64,000 nt of DNA from the NCBI GenBank assembly GCA_002633005.1, contig NMRA01000123.1, positions 402,364 through 466,363 of the forward strand, in the 5' to 3' direction. The notes beneath the pieces were generated by a model. It saw only the letters and a list, made by a program, of their open reading frames with translations. It did not search any database and was not told where the DNA came from. Shown piece by piece: positions 11,902 to 23,836 of the stretch. The position numbers and the translations under genes are program-made. Every line of letters begins with the position of its first letter. Position 1 is the first letter of the stretch. The DNA is from Phoronis australis (Eukaryota; Phoronida; Phoronidae).

Positions 11902-13659
11902 ATACAAGCAAGGAGTGTACGAGTATAGGACAGTTCACTCCGCCATTTTACCATTCGCCGCAATGGTTACCGGTCGAAACACTAGCGCTCCAAGCGGCGA
12001 ATAATCAATACTAGGAGAGCAGTCCGAACAATGTAAACACTGATGAATTCATACTTTAATGACGTTCAACGTGCAATAAAATTACTGTATGATTGCAAAT
12101 GGTTAGAATACGTAAACTAACATCCACTTATAATCGAATGAGAATGAAAATGTGTATTTTAATCAATATTAAAGTGTATTTGTTTTTATTCTTTTGAAGC
12201 TCCCTTCAAAATCTATCACGGTTTTGTTTCATGTTTGAGTTCTTAACAAGGCAAATCATCTTTCCTTATAACAGTTCATACCTCCATGGACAATAAAATT
12301 TGAATGTTTGCTCCTGGGGGTTCAGAGGGTAATTCCCCACAGGTGACAGCTAAGGGGGTACAAGGCAAAAACCATGTGGGCGCCAAATGGGTGTTGACCA
12401 TCTCCCAGGGGGGTTACATGGGAGGAGTGCTAAACAGGTAAAAACCAATGGGGTATGCCACATGGGTGTTGAGCCATTCCCATTGTCATAAATTTTGGTT
12501 GCTCCCCTGACCATTGACAAACATGTTGCTCCCAGCTCACTGCTGGTTTCACCTCCACCCAATTTCGCATGTGTTCCTTATTCAATGCACCAGGATACTA
12601 ACAATGTGAATAATTGTTTGGTGTAGTGGGTGTTACACATGTAAGAAGAAGAAAGCAATTCATCACTACCACAAAATCGTAATATAATTTTAGAACATCC
12701 CATTATTTCTTAGACATTCCAGCATAGGGTAAACTCGATTGCACTCTCCCACGCGCGCACCCAGGGGGCTCGGGGGGCTTGAACGAGACAAAAAGTCCGA
12801 GAAAATGGGACAAAAGTCCACTAAAGAAACGGAAACGCGCAATTCACAGTGGTGGTCCCCGTTTTTTTTTTTTTTTAGTCCGCCCACTCACTTGTTAGCA
12901 AAAGGTCTACATCGTCGGGAATTCGAGCCCCCCCCACATTGAGTATATCCCCACCATAACCAGTCCAAGCTCAAAATGTCATGACAAAAAAGTTAAGAGG
13001 TGCTAAACAGCAATCAAAATATTCACTAGCCACACAACTTCATACAAAACTGAATTAAAAAGACTTTTAATGGATGATAAAACTAAAATTTTTATTTTCT
13101 ATACCCACTGTTCATATTATCAATAACAGTAAATATTTCAGGTAAGCTAAAGCTAGACCACAAGATCATATTTGTTACTTAGCCACAACTGGAGCTTAAA
13201 TTAATCACAATCTCCAAAAACGTACAAAATAGGCAACACATACACCAATACAACAAGAAAATCTAACCAACCTTCTCACTCTCTATTCACTAGAAAACAA
13301 CAGCTCTTTTTGCCAACGAAATGCGTTGAAGCTGATAACTAATTTACTCACAGAGGTGTTTCAGTGTCATTGAGAAGCAAAATGATATGGATAGCTTGGG
13401 TTTAACAAAATGTCAGCCCACCATTCAGACTCTAAAAGACCCATCAGTTTCACTTTGGCTCTCTTCAAATCACAGGCTAACCATTCATAAAATGTTTCAA
13501 TCTGATCAACCTTAGTAAAATACGAAAACCAGATTTTGACTAATTGTCCTTTCTACACGTGATGTTCCAGTACTTGCTTTGTGAGACGATAATCAGAAAT
13601 GCAAAAAGCCTATTCCACAGCTGTAACATAATTTCCGTAGAACTTTTTGACGTCTTCAT

Positions 13660-13823
13660 TTTTGGTGGACTGGGGACATCAAATACTGCTCGGGCACTGC
13701 ATTCAATACCAGCTTGTTCTTCATTCATCAACATGGACTCCTCGAAGTGATGAGAGCATAAGTTGCAGTTCTTGGACAAGTAGGATGCACTCTATTCATA
13801 AGGTCGGCTCCCAGTGCTTGCAC
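13660..13823 (-). pseudogene. THAP zinc finger, second half (transposase relic)
   Basis: After a CTGTTCAG acceptor at 13824-13825 the minus strand encodes NLCSHHFEES, the Cys-x2-His-Phe end of a THAP finger, then ARAVFDVPSPP, which resembles the conserved Pro-containing tail of that domain. The frame immediately after the acceptor needs a one-base shift to reach the C-x2-H motif, so the exon is damaged. It belongs to the P-like element spanning 11909-14618. Confidence 0.55.
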
Positions 13824-14406
13824 CTGAACAGAAATCAATGAGAGACTCAGGAACAAACCTCATACTCACCAGGTTCACAGAGACTGGTAGCCTACACTAA
13901 ACTACACTACAGAAGTCCTGTCGTACTGTGATTGTGATAGAGACAAAAGCGTCTTGGTGTCAACTAAAAAAACTAGGACTCAAATGTCGATCCACGGATA
14001 TTTTAAGGGCTGCACAACTTTTCACCGAGACCCACAGATTCTCTGACTTGACTAATGAAAGACTTAAAAGGCCCTGTGGCCTGTGGCTGTGATTGTGCCA
14101 TGGCCGTGTCACCACGATTCATATTCACCCATGGCCATGGGAATGTTTTCCTAAAATTATCCCTGCGATCGTTAGAGTGACATTTTGATTTGGAATACAT
14201 GGACTGCAAGTATCCAAAAAGCTGACGATCACATCGTACGTTAATCATAGTCCTCTTCCGCCGGCTGCCCAGTAGGTCTAGCCTACACTGCAGACAACAG
14301 ACAGTGCCGGGCACCGGGACTGCGATCGACTTGTCTAACAACCGTGAACAGAACACACAAAATGAAAGACAATGTATCATATTATTGAATAACAGATAAT
14401 CCTTAC

Positions 14407-14504
14407 CTTTCTGGATCCTTAGGAAACCTACAAAATGACACGTCTGGGGTTTTCGTGGATGAATTCATGCATTTTATCGCACTGCAAAATGCATCCGTCC
14501 CCAT
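14407..14504 (-). pseudogene. THAP zinc finger, first half (first coding exon of transposase relic)
   Basis: Starting at an ATG on the minus strand, 32 codons encode FCSAIKC (the first Cys-x4-Cys pair of a THAP finger) followed by VSFCRFPKDPER, the most conserved stretch of the domain. The exon ends at a good donor, GTAAGG, in phase 2. Its position a short way inside the right terminal repeat of the P-like element fits the 5' end of a transposase gene read leftward. THAP fingers bind the transposon ends. Confidence 0.65.
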
Positions 14505-14625
14505 TGCCGGGTTTTGGCGCTTCCTGGTTGACCGTAGCTTGTTCACCACTTGGCGGCGCTAGTAGTAGCGGTAACAGCGAACTCACAAGTGAACTCTCCT
14601 ATACTACTACACTCCTTGATACAAG

Positions 14626-16224
14626 TATCCCCACGCTCAAAAACCTGTTAGGATGCTTGAACCTTATGTCGCAATGCCAACCGTATTTTCTCATCAACCT
14701 CTGACGCAATAAATGCTCTCCTCGAAGCATACAACGCATTCAGATGTTAAGCAAGAGTCGCTGGTAGTCAAACCCTCCAAAGCCAGTAAACTACGTGACA
14801 TAATGTTTGGAAGATTATGATTTCTACCGAATACGAGTTCATACATGTAGCTACTGAAGCCACTCCACATTTGAAAACAATTACGAGCCACATCAGCGCA
14901 ACAGAGTAAAACTTCTATGTCAGTCTTGGGGTACTGCTGCTCTACCAACTTCACCAACATACTATCAGTAACCGCATGAATACGCTCACACAAACCAACC
15001 TGGAATGAACTACCTGCAGCTGTATTGTGGATGTCAAGATTTAAAACACTGGCTACCTTTCTGGTTTCGCCAGAACCTAAATTCACCCCCATTGTTAGAA
15101 AAAATCGCCCCATAAACCACAACCAGCACCAACCCAGTTTGTCATAATCTTGTCGATTACCAAACCCGGTTTCTTGCGATCAGTGAACACAGCAACACAG
15201 ATTTTTCGAAAATTTCAGCGGTATCAGTTTCCAGGTCCAAGTTTACCTTGGCAGTTTTCATAGCCTGCTTTGACAAGAGCAGAAATATCTCTGAATCAAC
15301 CACATCTGTCGTAATAGTAACATATTGCCCTTCCAACACTGCAGGGATTTCTAAGCTAGCAACCGAGGGAAGACTGTGACCACTACCAAACTTAAACACT
15401 TTCACACCTGGGTATCGCTAAACCTTCTGTAAGTCAGACTCACAGAGGAAATCTAGGTATGCATAATCATCTTACAAAATTTGACCACACACTGTACACG
15501 AAAATGCGCTATCCAACACAACTGAATTGTGGGTCTCCCGCATCAGTTCTGTTAAGCTGGCTTTCTGATGACACGTAAAAAGCACTGCATGCTCTCCCTG
15601 TTTGCCAAGCATGTCAAACGTTTATCTTACAGTGTATATCCGGTGGGATTCAAAGGTCTATCATTCACACTCATGTTCTGGTTATTTGCATACACGCGAC
15701 CACGCCCTGCAATTTTGATACGCTGTTTTCCGCCATCACCCCAAGCACCTCTTCTGACAAAGCCCTCCGCGAGAAGCGCATCCTTGTGTTCATGCAGCCA
15801 AAAACCGCCGGCTCAAGTTTAACTCCCAGTTCTAAGTGTTGCCGCTTTCCGCACTGCCGGGGTCACCTTTAATCATTTTGACGAGGGTTTTACCTGTCCA
15901 TAGAATGTCGACCGCTCACTGTAGTCTATTCCAGTTAAAACTAGAAGTTTTTTTCTCGTGAAATATTTGCTTTGCATAAGAGTGTACATGCCAAAATCTA
16001 CGCGCACATTCCTCAAAATCCTCATTTTTTTCAAGACTGTCCGCTAAGTCTTCTTTCCCAAGCTTAATATCAAAATACGCAATAAGTTTCGCCAGTCCGT
16101 CATCACGCTTAAGCTCATCAAACACCTGTTCGCGAATACCACTTGCACCCTCTGCCAAGGACACCGCCACTGCTATACCACGTTTCTGTCCTGTGACCTC
16201 ATTCCACGCTATAATCCAGTCATT
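14626..16224 (-). pseudogene. Ty1/copia-like retroelement relic (gag, protease, integrase)
   Basis: Read leftward on the minus strand, the order is gag-like (SGIREQVFDEL, KLGKEDLADSLEK at 15916-16170), a weak knuckle-like stretch with stops (15570-15850), an aspartic-protease-like segment (VVLDSAF near 15530, FGSGHSLPS, ITTDVVDSEIFLLLSKQA at 15157-15405), then an integrase C-terminal core (GLCERIHAV, MWSGFSSY, FGRNHNLPN, ALEGLTTSD at 14694-15122). Integrase ahead of any polymerase is the Ty1/copia order. Stops and frameshifts separate every block, and the catalytic Asp/Asn context is eroded. The gene is cut at 14618 by the P-like transposon and resumes at 11901. No LTRs were recognised. Confidence 0.7.
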
Positions 16225-16416
16225 TTAGAGCTCCAGAGCGCCCAACCTATAAAAACTGCAACAAAAGATGTTTTCCAATAAATGGCATCTTCGACAATCC
16301 CTTGTTGTCAGAAAAAAGTCTACCAAAATCAGAGTGGCGGAAGTCGTGTTTTCAAGATGGCGGGAAAATGTCAACCAAGACCAATTTTTAGTGCTTTCTG
16401 GCATGTTACTCATATG

Positions 16417-17496
16417 CACAGGCGCTTGGGTTTATCGCAAATGACGTCACTCAATAATATATATAAGAAAACATAAAGGTTGGACACTTAAACATTGCCA
16501 AGCCGAGGCTCCCAACTTCAACCGTCCAAAATCCAAATAAAATCTGCGTGCACCTCCCTCAGTCTGGTGTTGCATAAACCTTCGAAGCCTTATCTTTCCT
16601 AGATCCCATTAACTGTCTTCGTGAGTGGTGAATTGGCGATGGAATTTCCAAAACAATCTCAAAACTCTGAATTCAAGGACCTGAAATAGTAAACATGGCG
16701 GATTTCAGTTGTGCTTCAACTTGTACGCCTGTCGTAGGTGAAACTTCGAGTTTGAGCAATTCTAATCCAAAACTCAACTAATTGAGAATGTTAAAGTTAG
16801 TATTTTAATGATTATTTGTAACTTTATTCCACTGACGGCTCATTTTAGCACATAACTTAGAATTTTATTACATAAACTGGCGTATCTTGTTTCTCATCTT
16901 GACATCACGCACTTTTTTGATTGAAGCACAACACACACTCGGCCAGGAAACGCAGTCCGTGCAAGTATTACAATGCGCGTGGCCGACGAGTTAACTCAAT
17001 GGTTTTGGCCAAAAGTAAAACCTTCATAAGAAATCAGAGTACACAAAAAGTACGCATATCAATACAGTATCAAGATAATTTATATTTGACACAAATATGT
17101 GAGTAATTACATTTATTTGGCAATAAAGTGCTCTCTGCTTCTCATGATCAAGTAGTAGAGGGATTGATGATGAAAGCCGCGCGAAATTAGACTTTCGGAT
17201 TTAGCTCGCGAGCGTCCTTCAAAACCCGGATGTGCGAAGACCGTCTGCCATGACATCACTGAATCACGTCCTTGAATTTGTGATTTTGGCATTCTTTTGT
17301 CATTTTTGTCGCCAAATCACCACTCGATGGCAATTTTAAGAGATCGAATGAAAGAAAGTATTCTAAGAGTTGTCCGATGCTCGTTCCATGCACGTTTGAG
17401 TAGAAAATTCTGAGCAAACAGATTTCGAGTGTCCAACCTTTATGTTTTCTTATAATTATTGAGTGACGTCATTTGCGATAAACCCAAGCGCCTGTG
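16417..17496. mobile_element. hAT-like non-autonomous element with 8-bp target duplication
   Basis: Inverted ends of about 70 bp start CACAGGCGCTTGGG and include ATTTGCG/TGACGTCA and AACATAAAGGTTGGACACT (left to 16488, right from 17428). Both are bordered by the direct 8-mer CTCATATG (16409-16416 and 17497-17504). An 8-bp duplication and a terminus of the form CAnnG fit the hAT superfamily. The 900-bp interior codes for nothing recognisable. The element lies between the retroelement gag start and the plus-strand pseudogene, a gap that is much shorter in the second copy of this region at 37.6-38.2 kb. Confidence 0.7.
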
Positions 17497-18107
17497 CTCA
17501 TATGTAACAGCGCAAAATAAAACAATGAAGCTTGTCATTCATTAAATACTTCTATACCAACCAAACGATGCCAATTTTTCTGAAAATAAACCAATTTGGC
17601 AGACAAATTGGAGGCCGAAAGGACAATTTGGTACATCTTGCAAAATTTCTTTTTAGGTTTTGCCTAAAAATGGCAAAAAAATTATGCTTTTGTAAAATAG
17701 ACAGTTTAAAATATCTGAGCCTTACAGTTGGTCTTTGGTTGGAGAGAAAAATAAAAATGGCCGCTAACGCACAAACCCCAAACTAAGCGCATGTGCATCC
17801 TGCAAAATTTATTTTTAACCGGACAAGGGTTTAGACAAACCATTTTACAATTTACAGTCAAGCTTAATAACCTGTTTTTTTAATTTTTTTTAACAATTAG
17901 ATACTTAATGTGGAATATTACTCAATTTTTAGTTTACTTCACATAAAAGTTGGGGGGTTTCAGAGAATGCTTAGTTTAATTTGCATAGCAGATTTCACAC
18001 ACTCACTTACTTTTCTATAAAACATATTCATTTGAGGTACAGTGTAGGCTTGGCGAATTTCATATTGGAAATGAGATGACTTTTCTGATGTAAAGTACAC
18101 AAATTCT

Positions 18108-21100
18108 CGAGACCGCAAATGCACCAAGCAGTGAAATCAATTATGTTAAATAGAAAAAGTGCGGATAGAGCACTAAGAGGAATATGTTGGTAGACTCAGA
18201 ATTGAATAACAGCCAGAGCATTCGACATCCCACTTCCAAAGATTGACAGATCAAGTAGCGACAACCTAGAACCAATGACATCAGGATATGAAGAAAGAAG
18301 TTCCAGTTCTTCAGAAATTCCAGGAGTCCTCAATGTCACCAACACAGAACACGCATATTCCGTGCCAAGAGATGGGACAATTCAACGCTTGTTCACTAAC
18401 ATTGTATTCCCCAGCCATCAGAACTGATTGCATAACTACAGATTTATATGCACTGGGACACGCAAAGAACAGGCAGTGTCTTCCGATTCTTAACCTTGAA
18501 TGGAATACCCTCACGAGAATTCACTTCTGGCTTCCGAAATGCTGTTATTTGTAGATTTAAGCAAGAATGAATCAGAATAAAGGTTTTCAGAATTCGCAGT
18601 GACAGATAAGAATGGTTCTACGGAGGAGTCAATGGCCACTGATGTACTTGATGATGATTTGAAAGATGGCACATAAGCCAGAGTTGTCTTTGCAAAGTCG
18701 AACCAGCAGTCTCTGGCTACAGTGTGTGAATATGGTTGACATCGTTCGATTTTTTTCTGATATCAGAAGAACGTCAGATTGGGCACTTCCCCTAAAGCAG
18801 TTTCTGAAATGTTGCCTTACTTTACAGCTGCTGGTCACAATACATGCGCAAGATCTGGATCACTATACGTGTACTTGCAGCAGATATGACAATTTAAAGA
18901 CACACACCCAGATGTCTACAACAGCTTCGTTAACGACCTCCATCTGACCTTGCAATTGAACAAACGCTCGTGAAAGACATTCAACTGGTTTAACTAGAGG
19001 TCGCGGCATGAGAGATACACAGCGTAAATAGTGGCTGCTTTAAAGTTAAAAGGAGAATGCCACCCCGATTTAATTAGTCTTCTTTACCGTCTTAATCGGT
19101 CTATATCCACATCGCCTCTCATACGGTCGACCTCACCTTGCCAAGAGGTGTCGCGTTAACCTCTGAGCAAGGTGAGAAACGACGCAGCGACGTCAGTGGT
19201 ACGTCTACAGAGTGAATGCCGCTATATCTTTCCCGCTTGTCCGAACTATGAAGCTGCGAAGAAAGCGGGTTGTCGTTTTTTCGATTTCCTCGAGAGCCTA
19301 GACGCTTAGGGTGTGGCTTGCGGTAATGAGTGAAGAATGAAAGGTACTATGTTAATAGCAAGTATGAGGCCGTGAAAAATCTCCGCGTCTGTGGCCGGCA
19401 TTTTGTCGACAGTGATTTCTCTGACGAATTCCGGCTTGCCAAAGAACTATCCACACGTTCCATTGCCTTTGCATGTTCACGGCACCTCTGTAGTATTTCT
19501 CGATCACTGTACATGTATTCCAGTTCGAATTGATAGCCTGTGAAATCTAACGATCCGACCCTTGAAGTCTTCGTCGGATGACCTCTTGACTAACTACATG
19601 TAAGTCGGGATTGGCGCCGGTCGAGTTGCCATGTAGACGTTTATTATTCTGCATTCTGTTTCAAAATGAATTATTCTCATCCTAACCAATGCTTATATAA
19701 AACTGAAACAAAGTCTGTCTAATTTGATACAATTTTTAATGCCTTTGCAGTATTCGTGAGTGCAAATGTTGAGAATCCAGCAATGAATAAACCGCTGCGT
19801 TACCGGCTTTTGATGCCGGCAATAAAAGTAATTGACCGGGCACCGAGGCGGTGTGAGCGCATGCTAATTCAGTGTTTGCTGACAGAACGCTGTTGTGAAA
19901 CAATTACTCGATTTTATATGCTCTGGTCACATGTTAGGGGAATCTTTATTTAGAAATACAATTACATGTACATTATTCAAATCATTGTTACTATACAACC
20001 TTTGCCCTGACGGTCTGTGGAAGGCGAATCTGACTGATCGCGGCCCCCGACAAATGAGTAGATTTTCAGTTTCGTGGCTATTTCATATTATTTCTTTGGC
20101 TCACTGTTATAGTCTTTTCGTGACTGGAGGTTAGTAGTTTCCAACTCAAGCTGGTTTATGTTCGTGCCAGTCCCGGCGGCCGCGACGGGCCTGATCGGGT
20201 TCCGAGCCACTGGCAGGGATAACCAGTCAGTCCGGCAGCGACGGGCCTGATCGGGCTCCGAGCTGGTTGGGATAACAAGCGTTTTGTGTTAGAACTCAAA
20301 AAATCGTAAGTCTAAACAGCACAGTTCTAGGTTTCCCTGCCTGTATTTTACGGACGAATACTTCGAATTTATCTCCGAACAGACCCCAAACTCCTGCTAA
20401 GGAACTTTTTTAATTTGCCGAACTTTGTAGGTTACGGCGTGTCCAAATACCAATAAATCCGTAACAGCGAAATAAAACAACACGTTTTTATAAGAACTCG
20501 GTGTATTTTTAAGGGTTTTACATAGAATTGTGATTATTTATTGGTGTTAAACAATGAATTCAAGCGATGAGCTGACACCAGTAATCCGTGCTGTAAACTG
20601 CTGAACAGACTGCGTGTGAAACCAATGACGTGGTTGGATAATTTCAACACCTCCGTCTGCCGTCAGGTGTCAGGTAACGCAACCGAACGTGCCGTTATCG
20701 AGTAGAGCTACTCGATCTAAATTGGTACAAAATAGGTTGTTCTTTGGGTGGCATTCTCCTTTGAATGGTGCCATACAGAGTGGGACAAGCTTGGCTTGCA
20801 AAACAAGTGAGCAAGATAAAGAATGTACCCAGGCTAGACAGTCGCGGTATGACAAAGACATCCTCAGCCTTGTTGAATTCCTCCACAACAGAAACCCATT
20901 TGAAAAGGGAACATTACAAAACATCACCACTGATGTTACTGCAGGAACACGCGGCAATGCCGAAAATGCCAGAGAAGCGGGGGAGGCAATCCTATTGTCT
21001 ATGGAGGGGTCGAGTGTGAAAGACTTCACCTTGAGAAAGAAAACAAGGTTTTGTGGCAATGACAAGTTCATCAATTCATGTTGCCAATACTAATTTTACA

Positions 21101-22365
21101 CGAGTGGATCCACAACAACTATTTCAGTGAATATTGGCATCTGTAAAAGACAACAATGAGTTTATTAAGTTTGAACTGTGGGCTGTATCCCCGCTCTTTT
21201 TGAGACATCTGGCCTTCCTAGAATTGTTAATAAATCAATATTATCTAATGCACTCTGGTCAAGTTGGGGACTAATTGATGAATACCAATTTCCAGAAAAG
21301 ACTGGGATGCATGTAATTGACAGCGGTTCTTTCCGCCACCGTATTCCATGGCCTAGAGGTGCATCGTTTCAGTCAATTGGTGGAACTTATGTGGATTACG
21401 TCAGCAAGCACCTAGCGTACTGTTGCTTTTGATCGTTATGTCTCCAATGTTGGAAGACTGGTAGGGGCCGGTGTTGGAACTGAAGTTCAATGGAACGGTG
21501 ACATGGTGATCAAGTCAAGCTAGGAGCATTTTGGCAACCAGCAAAAACAAGCACATGTGTATTCACCCCTTTTCAAACTTGTTACCAAATGTTGGTACAA
21601 GCTAAAGGTGACGCAGAGGTTTTAATTGTAGAATTATCAGTAGAAAACGTTTCACATGGTCCATTGCAGACGACACAGACTTGTGGGTATTTTGTGTTAC
21701 CATGCTACGTCACAGCATTTTCCATTGCTCAAAAAATCAGACAAGAGGCACCAAAGCATGTGGGACATCAAGACGCTGCAGTTGTCTTGGTGCCAAAACT
21801 TCAGTGGTTTTGCCATTTGCGCATGTAACAGGTGACTGCGATACAAAATCAAGACTGTTTGGTATTGGCAAGGCTCTCCCTTTCAAGAAACTGCGTGATC
21901 AAGATTTGCCAAAACGTTAGAGTATTCGCTAGACCAATGCAGTTGAAGAAAGGCATATTTAAGCAAGTAAAATAACTGTGTCTATACTTTACGGTGGACC
22001 TGGCTTGGGAAGTTTGGATGACTTGCGAATACAGGCGATTTGTAGCATCAGTCCGAATATACTTTTTATCACCAACTGCTTCAGCAGCTATTCCATACTA
22101 TCAAGTGCAAACTGGTCAAAGTTCCTTAGCAGTGGGCTACACCCGCTGGGTTGGGGATGCGTGCTGGTAGGTGGAAAACTTCTTCCTATGACGACGGATC
22201 AGCTAACAGCACCAGGGAACCAACTAAGCAATAAGATGCTCGTAAAGGACTGACTACAGTTCAAAGAGATGTGTTTGCAAGAAGTAAGGATTGTCATACT
22301 TGGTTGCATGTTGAGAATGTCGTGGTATAAGCTGCAGCAATTCATTCTCAGTTGACACAGATTAG
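18108..22365 (+). pseudogene. Multicopy uncharacterised family, copy A (broken, interrupted by a transposon)
   Basis: Pieces in all three plus frames match two other copies in this window (38188-40240, and 63290-64000 minus). In order: a stretch ending at the 18960-19030 GLTRGRG block, SRYDKDILSLVEFLHNRNPF (20850-20900), a GDAEVLIVELS block (21600-21650), FAHVTGDCDTKSRLFGIGK (21815-21875), LYGGPGLGSLDDLR (21985-22030), and a C-terminal CVCKK-x-GLSYLVAC-x-ECRGISC cysteine motif (22270-22345) followed by a stop. Similar proteins are numerous in marine invertebrate genomes, without known function; the order and the Asp-rich block suggest a nuclease-like fold, which is speculation. Many stops and frameshifts plus the insertion at 19050-20761 make it dead. 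Confidence 0.65.
19050..20761 (+). mobile_element. Kolobok-like DNA transposon, copy 1 (THAP relic, TTAA target)
   Basis: Ends are inverted: AAGGAGAATGCCACCC on the left and GGGTGGCATTCTCCTT on the right. The left flank is TTAA (19046-19049) and the right flank TGAA, an eroded TTAA. Near the left end the plus strand encodes the tail of a THAP finger (KYEAVKNL, VCGRHFVDSDF, 19330-19430). TTAA targets plus THAP fingers fit the Kolobok superfamily; piggyBac shares TTAA but not THAP. The homologous locus at 39180-39240 lacks the element, which independently fixes the insertion point inside the pseudogene. An internal GC-rich tandem (GGCCTGATCGGGTTCCGAG, 20170-20270) is shared with the other copies. 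Confidence 0.72.
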
Positions 22366-23445
22366 TTGTGTAAGTACTTGTTGATTGTGTACAGATTTTT
22401 ATCATGGACTGAGAATTACTGTTTCGGACAAACTTGTAACACCACTAAAGAGAATCCTAACGGGAGTTGTACAAAGGATTAGAAACTGTTTAACTTGCTA
22501 AACATATCTGGAGTGTCCCTTTCTCGATCCTGTTTCAACTGTTGCTGTACTTACATACATTTACAACTTACTGGAGGTGACAAAAAGGCTCAGCTGGTGA
22601 TGATAGTAAATCACTAAATTAATTGCAGATAAATATTTTCAATACAGCCTTTTTCAGGAGCAGGGTGACCCTTCAGTCCAGGTGAACCCGATGTTTTTCA
22701 CCGAAATTAGTTATTTTTGTTGAAGATTCGTGAAAATGATAGTCGTTATCATTAAAGCCAGACAAAAATTATTTTAACGGATGCATTGACCTAAAACGAA
22801 TGATATGGAATTTGTGAAGAAGGCGTGTCTCTCTAGCATATGAAGTTCATACATGAAGGTAGTATTTGGTGTCTAAGTTAGAAAATGGCGGAAGTAATCT
22901 CTACAGTCAAACGCAATGAGTCTCAATGGACTAGTCGACCCAGAAAACCTATGTGGCAATGTTTAAACGAAGACGTCACACTCATCTATTCGTTCTGAAG
23001 TTGTGCGACTCGAAGAAGTTTTGGACTTTGGCGGCCATCTTGTAAAATGGAGGACGGTGTCACCACAGCCATGCAAAATCATTTCAAATGGATTTGTTGA
23101 CCCATCTACAAATTTGGCGACCATTTTGTCTTCCTTCTGGAAAAACAACATGCGCCACTCCGTTTCAGGCAGACTTTTCTTCTCACACTAAGGGGTGTTG
23201 GAGGATTCGATTTATGCAATTAAACCTTTGTTGCAACTTTTCCCGGTCATCCGTAGAATGACTGGACTATTAGCAATTCTTGTCCGTAACGCTCGTAGCA
23301 TATACTGGGATGATAATCTGAAATGTTTATTCTGGTTGACATTGTAGAAATAGCACTTCAAACTTTGCTCTGCTACCAATTGTTGACGCTCGATTAGAAA
23401 ACAAACGTGGCTATTGCATAAATATAGATTATTTCACGGCGAAGT

Positions 23446-23503
23446 CGTTATCCCCCGTTATCTAGAGCCCGAGTGGATTTTGGACAATTATCGCCCGAAA
23501 AAA
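23446..23503. repeat. Arm of a foldback repeat (partner at 28412-28529)
   Basis: The sequence GTTATCCCCCGTTATCTAGA, followed by CCCGAGTGGATTTTGGA, matches one arm of the hairpin at 28412-28529 in opposite orientation. The shared part extends upstream through AAATATAGATT and GGCGAAGTC. Here the second arm is missing, so the element is truncated. Confidence 0.6.
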
Positions 23504-23836
23504 CTTCGGGACTTTGTTCTAGTTGGAAGCAATTAAAAAATCGACGTAACTTACATGTACATGTTTTCATCAGTGTGAGGCACAATTCGTCGAACATCTT
23601 TCGGCGTTTGAAGTTCCTATGGCATAGCTTCACCGTCTCTACTGAGGCCAGTCGAGACGGTGGCATTGCTTAACGTACTCGCTGATTAATGGCAGAACGA
23701 TGATCGCCCAAGAACTATAAATACGCGTAGATTAAGCAAAAGTACGTGTACATTAAGCAAAAGTACTCGTAAATTTAGCAAAACTACGCGTAGATTAAGC
23801 ACATTTCTACTTGCAGAGCTCAGTGTACTCGTTTAA

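Larger units (their letters stand above)
11909..14618 (-). mobile_element. P-like DNA transposon (THAP-encoding) nested in a retroelement
   Basis: The two ends are inverted copies of about 80 bp, beginning CAAGGAGTGTA and sharing AGTATAGGA and AGTTCACT. They are flanked by the direct duplication ATACAAG (11902-11908 and 14619-14625; 8 bp if the preceding G is counted). Inside, the minus strand encodes pieces of a THAP zinc finger at 14407-14504 and 13660-13823. A THAP finger plus a 7-8 bp duplication is characteristic of the P superfamily. hAT shares the 8-bp duplication but normally carries BED fingers. Length is 2710 bp. No intact DDE catalytic frame was seen, and GC-rich duplicated sequence fills 12300-12950, so the copy looks internally rearranged and inactive. 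Confidence 0.68.

Noticed and set aside
13540-13750. Overlapping plus-strand frame opposite the THAP fragment
   Set aside because: It has no domain similarity; the minus strand carries the C-x2-H-F motif.
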